Positions 41,737 through 45,878 of a stretch of DNA of 45,878 nt are shown one piece after another. Made by a program: the position numbers and the translations under genes. Position 1 is the stretch's first letter; each line of letters starts with the position of its first letter. The notes below the pieces were generated by a model. That model saw only the letters and a program-made list of their open reading frames with translations, was not told the origin of the DNA and did not search any database. Origin of the DNA: an uncultured Bacteroidales bacterium (GTDB taxonomy: Bacteria; Bacteroidota; Bacteroidia; Bacteroidales; Bacteroidaceae); NCBI GenBank assembly GCA_902760345.1, contig CACWFY010000027.1:1-45878 (forward strand). The letters run 5' to 3'.

Positions 41737-42547
41737 CGCTCATTTTCACTTGCATGGCCTCAATCATGCGGGCATAGATCTTGTTCAGCTCGACAATCTG
41801 TTCGGCCATATGACGGGTCTGCTCGTTGATCTCGTCGATAGTGCTAATCTGGGCCGAAGCACTCTTCAGCTGCATCTCGTAGACGCGGCTGATACCTGTC
41901 AGTGTGCGGTTCAGGTTCTCCATCTCCTCAGAATCGCGCGTCAGACGCTGACTCTGCTCGGAAACCTTCTGCAACATCTCTGTCAGACGGTTCAACTCGT
42001 CCACATAGTTCGATGTAGCATCCTTCAGTTCTTCAGCCATATCGGCAGGAACCTGGGCTGCAGGAGCACCACTGACTACAGCAGGGCCACCGCCGACGAT
42101 GCCACCGCCACCAGCAAAGCTTATAGAACCACCTTCAACGTGTTCACCGTCCCAGCGGGCAGCTTCTTCGCCATTACCAACGACACCGCCTACAGCGCCT
42201 CCTCCGCCATTGATAATGACGGTACCTCCTCCAGCAACAGCAGCAGCGGAAGGAACAGTAGCGGACTCTTCACCATCTTCTGCAACGTGCAGGTCGAGAT
42301 CCATGCCATCGGTCGTCTTGTCGAACGGACGGTCAAAGGCTGAAATAAAGAACACAAACACCTCGGTACCCATACCCAGGAACAGGAAGAAGTTTGCACC
42401 TGGCAGGTGAGTCAACTTAAACAGAGTACCCAGAATAACGATGGAGGCACCCCAGCTATATGCGTAGTTCAGGAATGTCTGTCCCGGCACACTGTCCATC
42501 CACTTCTGCAAGCGGTAGACAATATTGAGTTTGCTATACGTTGTCAT
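41732..42547 (-). CDS. gldL: Type IX secretion system motor protein GldL/PorL
   Basis: A 271-residue inner-membrane protein with two membrane helices (about 30-47 and 52-70) and a cytoplasmic C-terminal coiled coil (about 170-268). GldL pentamers surround a GldM dimer and use the proton gradient to power secretion. Glu62 in the second helix (GTEVFVFF) corresponds to the conserved membrane Glu of the family. A Gly/Ala/Val-rich segment at about 103-165 (VAGGGTVIINGGGGAVGGVV) separates helices and coil and is an unusual insertion. The start overlaps the end of gldK by one base. Confidence 0.93.
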   Translation of the reverse strand: MTTYSKLNIVYRLQKWMDSVPGQTFLNYAYSWGASIVILGTLFKLTHLPGANFFLFLGMGTEVFVFFISAFDRPFDKTTDGMDLDLHVAEDGEESATVPSAAAVAGGGTVIINGGGGAVGGVVGNGEEAARWDGEHVEGGSISFAGGGGIVGGGPAVVSGAPAAQVPADMAEELKDATSNYVDELNRLTEMLQKVSEQSQRLTRDSEEMENLNRTLTGISRVYEMQLKSASAQISTIDEINEQTRHMAEQIVELNKIYARMIEAMQVKMSV

Positions 42548-43995
42548 TACTTCTTTCCTTTCTTTACTTTAATCTTGTCACTTGTCGTATTTGCCAACGA
42601 ACGTACGCAGCGGAAACCGATATACGAACGCGGCTGGTTCTGATACTCATAGGAACGCCAAGCCGAACGAATATAAGACTCGGGATCTTTCCACGAACCG
42701 CCACGCACAGACTTCTTCTTCAGACGGTAGGGGTCTTCCTTAGCAGCATTATAACGCAACTGCGGATTGATATCGTTCATAGCCTCGACACCGGCCTCGG
42801 TATAAATGGTCGAACACCATTCAGCCACATTACCAGCCATATCGTACAAACCATTGCTGTTGGCACTATAGATGCCCGTACGACTGGTGATCAGGCTACC
42901 ATCCTTGGTATAGTTTCCGTTGTCGGGCTTGAAGTTGGCATAGAAACAGCCGTTGCCGCTCATCACGTCCTGATTCTCCCAGGGGAACTCTGTCTGGTCC
43001 TTACCACGGGCTGCATACTCCCACTCTGCCTCGGTCGGCAGGCGATAGCGCTGTACAAAACGGGCAGCGCCACCCAAGCCGCGCAACAGATACTCTGTAC
43101 GCCAGGCACAGAAAGCATTGGCTTGTTCCCAGGTGACACCTACTACAGGATAGTCATTATAGGCAGCATTCGAGAAATAGTAGCGCATGTAGCTCTCATT
43201 CTCGGCGTTGGGGAAATCATTGACCCAACAGGTGGTGTCGGGATAGATGTTTACAATATACGTGTTGAGGAAGTCCCATGGACCGGTATGTTCGCGATTG
43301 ATGGTCTCGCGGATAATCTGACCCTCGTCGTTGATATAGGCCGTATCTTTCGAAATCCATACCTTTTCGTTGGGATTGACACGGATATCAGTATTGAGTA
43401 CACGCTCCTCGGGGTTCAGACGATACTTGCGTTTGGCAGCCTCAGTATAGTCGTAAATCTCGTAGCGGTAGTTCATCTGTTTCCAATCGAGCATCTTCTC
43501 ACCCGTCACAGGATTGGTGGTATAAAGGCTTTCAAAAGCACGCAGTTCGTCCTCGTTGGGCTTCTTGGGCAACGGCTTCTTCCAGTTCAAGTACGGCTTC
43601 ACAGGGTCACCGTTCTTGTCTTCCTCAATCTTATAGGTCTCGTCGCCACCATAGGCGGGATCGGCCAGACGCTCACGAAGGATGGAGTCGCGGACATAGT
43701 TGACAAACTGGCGATACATGGAGTTGGTAACTTCGCGCTCGTCCATCCAGAAACCCTCGACAGAGATGTCACGTACAGGAGTCTGCTTACCCCATAGTGA
43801 GTCTTGCTTGTCGATACCCATCTTCAGATGGCCACGTTTGATAAGCGTCATACCATAAGGGGCTGGCTCGCTAAAGGCACGTCCGCCAACACCTGTAACC
43901 TCACCGCCAGACGAGGAGGCTTGCTTACTGCCAAAACACGCCGACAGCATCAATATTGTCAGCATGCAGCAAACTATAATCGATATCTTCTTCAT
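42547..43995 (-). CDS. gldK: Type IX secretion system lipoprotein GldK/PorK
   Basis: A 482-residue outer-membrane lipoprotein (lipobox LSAC, Cys20) with a formylglycine-generating-enzyme-like (SUMF1/FGE) fold. Recognisable parts are GMTLIKRGHLKMGIDKQD, FWMDEREVTNSMYRQFVNYV, YPVVGVTWEQANAFCAWRT, RLPTEAEWEYAARG, GLYDMAGNVAEWCS and SYIGFRCVRS. In T9SS the fold is structural: PorK rings pair with PorN. The catalytic cysteines of true FGE enzymes are not expected. Second gene of the operon, 31 bp after porP. Confidence 0.94.
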   Translation of the reverse strand: MKKISIIVCCMLTILMLSACFGSKQASSSGGEVTGVGGRAFSEPAPYGMTLIKRGHLKMGIDKQDSLWGKQTPVRDISVEGFWMDEREVTNSMYRQFVNYVRDSILRERLADPAYGGDETYKIEEDKNGDPVKPYLNWKKPLPKKPNEDELRAFESLYTTNPVTGEKMLDWKQMNYRYEIYDYTEAAKRKYRLNPEERVLNTDIRVNPNEKVWISKDTAYINDEGQIIRETINREHTGPWDFLNTYIVNIYPDTTCWVNDFPNAENESYMRYYFSNAAYNDYPVVGVTWEQANAFCAWRTEYLLRGLGGAARFVQRYRLPTEAEWEYAARGKDQTEFPWENQDVMSGNGCFYANFKPDNGNYTKDGSLITSRTGIYSANSNGLYDMAGNVAEWCSTIYTEAGVEAMNDINPQLRYNAAKEDPYRLKKKSVRGGSWKDPESYIRSAWRSYEYQNQPRSYIGFRCVRSLANTTSDKIKVKKGKK

Positions 43996-44026
43996 ACACC
44001 TTATTATATATAGGTTTGTTTTTATT

Positions 44027-44965
44027 TCAAAGTAATCGCACGCTCTGATGACGGTTGCGTCCTTTCTTCTGGAAGATTAAATCCGTCTGGTAACCCACAA
44101 ACAGCTCATGGCTGCCATTACCGATTTTCAGTACCGACGTATAGACCTCGTAGCTGTAACCCAGGCAGATGCCGTGGAAATTACCGCCAATGAGTGCCGT
44201 AACTGAATGTGTGGGGCTATAGCCCAAACCAGCATAGAGCATTTTCTGCTCATGGGTATACTTCACACGTACCGTCGTATTCACCCTGTAGGTAGTCCCA
44301 TCGGTATGGGCCAACACTGAGGGGTGTATTGTTAAGAACGGATTTCGAAGCTTAATATTGTATCCACCTGTCAAATAATACATTCGACTGATGTCAAGAA
44401 TAGATCTGTCGCCTAATTCTATAGAGGGTGCAGTGGGATGTAAAACCGATATGCCGGCATACCAATTCCGACGCATATAGTAAAGACCTGCCGAAAGATC
44501 TAAGGCCACGCCAGAGACGTCGGACTTAGTAAAGGCGGGATCGTCGGATTTCTCTAAATCCAAGCCACTACCCTTGAACTTCTCACTTAGCATACCACCT
44601 TGAAAACCTATACTCAGCATGCCGCCTAAGAGATGAAACTTATAAGCATACTGCAATAGTAAACGCTGGTGAGAAAACAAACCTATCTGGTCATTGGTCA
44701 ACTGAACGCCAGCACCGTGATAACTACGTAAAGCATAAAAGGGCATATCGGCACCGAACTGCATGGTACGCGGAGCATTCTCAAAGCCTGTCAACGTCAT
44801 GGCATAGGCACCCGTGACGTTCAGTTTATCTTCCTTGCCCACAGCTGCAGGGTTAAAAGAAGGCTCCAACGCCCAATAGTGGGCGAAGGACGGCTCCTGC
44901 TGGGCCTGCACATACACTGCAAACAGCAAGAGAAGGGTAATTATCGCTATTTTCTGCTTAAGCAC
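44027..44965 (-). CDS. porP: PorP/SprF-family type IX secretion membrane protein
   Basis: A 312-residue outer-membrane protein of the PorP/SprF family, which helps T9SS cargo reach the surface. It has a signal peptide (LKQKIAIITLLLLFAVYVQAQ), the family opening FAHYWALEPSFNPAAVG, and repeated strands (GAGVQLTNDQIGLFSHQRL, LSIGFQGGMLSEKF, LYYMRRNWYAGISVLHPT). The C-terminal strand region (HELFVGYQTDLIFQKKGRN) is followed by HQSVRLL. The start codon is GTG; no ATG lies before the signal peptide. A palindrome CGTTAT-TT-ATAACG (44965-44978) touches the start codon. First gene of the T9SS core operon. Confidence 0.92.
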   Translation of the reverse strand: MLKQKIAIITLLLLFAVYVQAQQEPSFAHYWALEPSFNPAAVGKEDKLNVTGAYAMTLTGFENAPRTMQFGADMPFYALRSYHGAGVQLTNDQIGLFSHQRLLLQYAYKFHLLGGMLSIGFQGGMLSEKFKGSGLDLEKSDDPAFTKSDVSGVALDLSAGLYYMRRNWYAGISVLHPTAPSIELGDRSILDISRMYYLTGGYNIKLRNPFLTIHPSVLAHTDGTTYRVNTTVRVKYTHEQKMLYAGLGYSPTHSVTALIGGNFHGICLGYSYEVYTSVLKIGNGSHELFVGYQTDLIFQKKGRNRHQSVRLL

Positions 44966-45003
44966 GTTATTTATAACGCACCAATAATGGTTTTATTGCA
45001 TCA

Positions 45004-45045
45004 GCAAATAAGCGATGCGACTCGTGAGCCACATCGCTTATTGCT
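45004..45045 (+). terminator. Terminator-like hairpin between yqeY remnant and porP
   Basis: AATAAGCGATG (45007-45017) and CATCGCTTATT (45032-45042) form a perfect 11-bp stem, followed by GCTTTTT on the plus strand. The U-tail is on the plus strand although both neighbouring genes are on the minus strand, so its role is unclear; it may be a leader hairpin of the porP operon. Confidence 0.45.
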
Positions 45046-45151
45046 TTTTAATACTCGTCTTCGTTGAAGTTTAAAGCACATACTAAATACCAACGAGTTA
45101 CGATACTCTGTGCCATTATTGTGCCATTAATTCTAGACATAGAATCAAAGT

Positions 45152-45516
45152 TTATGCCAAGAGTTTCTTCACAATCTCAGAGATGACTCGGCCATCAGCC
45201 TTTCCTGCCAACTGCTTGCTGGCTGTGCCCATTACCTTTCCCATCTCCTTCATGCTTGTACCACCTGTGCCAACTCTGCATCAGCCAAGTCCTGACGCCC
45301 TGCTTGTGTGTAGGTCGTTGCAGTTTCCTTGCCCTGCTTGGCCAGTTTTGAGATAATCTTCAATGCATCAGCATCAGTCAATGTGTCGTTGGCTCCTGGA
45401 GCAGTCTTTGCTTCCAGAAATACTTTCTTAATGTTGCGAAGCGTCTCCAAACGCACCTTGTCGCGAGCCTTCATTGCGGACTTGATGTCTTCGCTAATCT
45501 GATCGAATAATGCCAT
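45152..45516 (-). pseudogene. GatB/YqeY-domain protein gene, internal deletion with frameshift
   Basis: The first 85 codons from MALFDQISEDIKSAMKARDK to ADAELAQV are a normal YqeY N-terminus. Then the frame runs into VQA and a stop at 45250. In another frame the normal C-terminus continues: GTSMKEMGKVMGTASKQLAG up to VKKLLA and TAA at 45152. The two pieces total about 121 residues against the family's roughly 150, so about 28 residues (near 85 nt, not a multiple of three) were lost at about 45257-45263. YqeY proteins are accessory to tRNA-dependent amidation by similarity; the exact role is unsettled. The start at 45516 is set by the -7 element at 45556-45563. Confidence 0.82.
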
Positions 45517-45555
45517 AATATCGTTATTATTATCAATCAATACGTTTTTATGCTG

Positions 45556-45563
45556 CAAAAATA
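45556..45563 (-). promoter_or_regulatory. -7 element of the yqeY promoter
   Basis: Minus-strand TATTTTTG, a TAnnTTTG match, about 40 bp before the ATG at 45516. It overlaps an earlier in-frame ATG (45558), ruling that out as the start. Confidence 0.55.
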
Positions 45564-45674
45564 ATCATTTTCCATCTGAACATCACACACTTCTATAAAG
45601 TTTTAGTTTTATTTAGCGATTAAACAATCAAAATGAGTACGCGTACCTTATTATATAAAACATTAGCATAAACA

Positions 45675-45878
45675 ATGAGGAAACCATTGTCAAATTTCAA
45701 GTATCATTTTGTTGATGATCTAAGGTGGAGAAACATATATCAACTCCACTATAATTCCAGAACAGTTGACCAGCACATTGCGCATTATATGGACGAGCTT
45801 GACGCATATGATGCAGAAGAGGGCCGCAAACTGTCGAAAGAGGACCTGGAGCATAAGCTGGAGAACTGCAAGGAGCGC
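45675..45878 (+). CDS. Start of a probable transposase fragment (runs off the window)
   Basis: An open frame begins at ATG 45675, right after an in-frame TAA, and is open to the window end (68 codons). It contains YNSRTVDQHIAHYMDELDAY and a charged helix EEGRKLSKEDLEHKLENCKE. Such charged coiled stretches (…YM-x-x-LD-x-x-D…, then L-x-x-K-x-x-x-x-K) occur in the middle of IS1182-like transposases. If this is right, the N-terminal part is missing, which fits an IS remnant next to a damaged yqeY gene. Identification is tentative; it could also be an unrelated protein. Confidence 0.4.
   Translation, partial: MRKPLSNFKYHFVDDLRWRNIYQLHYNSRTVDQHIAHYMDELDAYDAEEGRKLSKEDLEHKLENCKER

Noticed and set aside
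42541-43797. A 418-codon open frame on the plus strand
   Set aside because: It lies wholly opposite gldK, which has a lipobox and a clear FGE-like fold; the antisense translation has no recognisable domain. It is a shadow of a biased reading frame.
42547-43995. Sulfatase-activating formylglycine-generating enzyme
   Set aside because: The FGE-like fold is here the T9SS lipoprotein GldK: it has a lipobox and sits between porP and gldL.

Overview
The window is a chromosomal stretch of a Bacteroidales bacterium, most probably a Prevotella-type member of the Prevotellaceae. Three things point there. Most transcription units start behind the Bacteroidetes promoter TTTG-N19/20-TAnnTTTG. A type IX secretion (T9SS) core operon (PorP-GldK-L-M-N) is present. 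Secreted proteins end in the 'YDLQGRR...G..L.NGQK.VK' C-terminal signature common in this family. The species was not identified. Almost all genes lie on the minus strand; mdh, mscS, pgpH and the FadL-type porin gene are on the plus strand.

Layout. 1-2,020: rpsU, a Xer-type recombinase and hpf, followed by a tRNA cluster Thr(TGT)-Tyr-Gly-Thr(partial), the order found upstream of tuf in many bacteria. 2,114-7,863: a BlaI-type repressor, a BlaR1/M56 membrane peptidase and a TonB-receptor-like outer-membrane barrel. 7,956-13,032: an overlapping cassette of ECF sigma factor, one-helix anti-sigma-like protein, secreted two-repeat protein of unknown function and GH95 alpha-L-fucosidase. 13,106-29,607: mostly housekeeping genes (Xaa-Pro aminopeptidase, malate dehydrogenase, DUF5703 protein, MscS channel, gamma carbonic anhydrase, Kdo transferase, GltX, 7TM-HD phosphodiesterase, FadL-type porin, PriA). 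Between mdh and the DUF5703 gene a strong promoter and an intrinsic terminator delimit a likely ~100-nt small RNA. 29,643-30,739: a small lipoprotein gene and about 700 bp of repeat-rich non-coding DNA, with an exact 22-bp-period array, CACCTAAC repeats and a 126-nt nested inverted repeat. 30,740-38,260: a membrane-spanning TPR/AraC regulator followed by a six-gene secreted-protein locus. It holds two paralogues with T9SS-type C-termini (one frameshifted), a tiny membrane protein, an outer-membrane barrel, an S41 peptidase lipoprotein and another lipoprotein. 38,320-44,965: a porin-like protein and the T9SS core operon. 45,152-45,878: a yqeY gene broken by a deletion, and the start of a probable transposase fragment running off the window.

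Most notable are the AraC-regulated locus, whose promoter carries a 21-bp-spaced direct repeat that looks like an AraC operator; the 22-bp-period arrays, one intergenic and one inside the anti-sigma gene; the nested inverted repeat; and the candidate small RNA. All functional statements rest on reading the sequence and on family knowledge; no database search was run.
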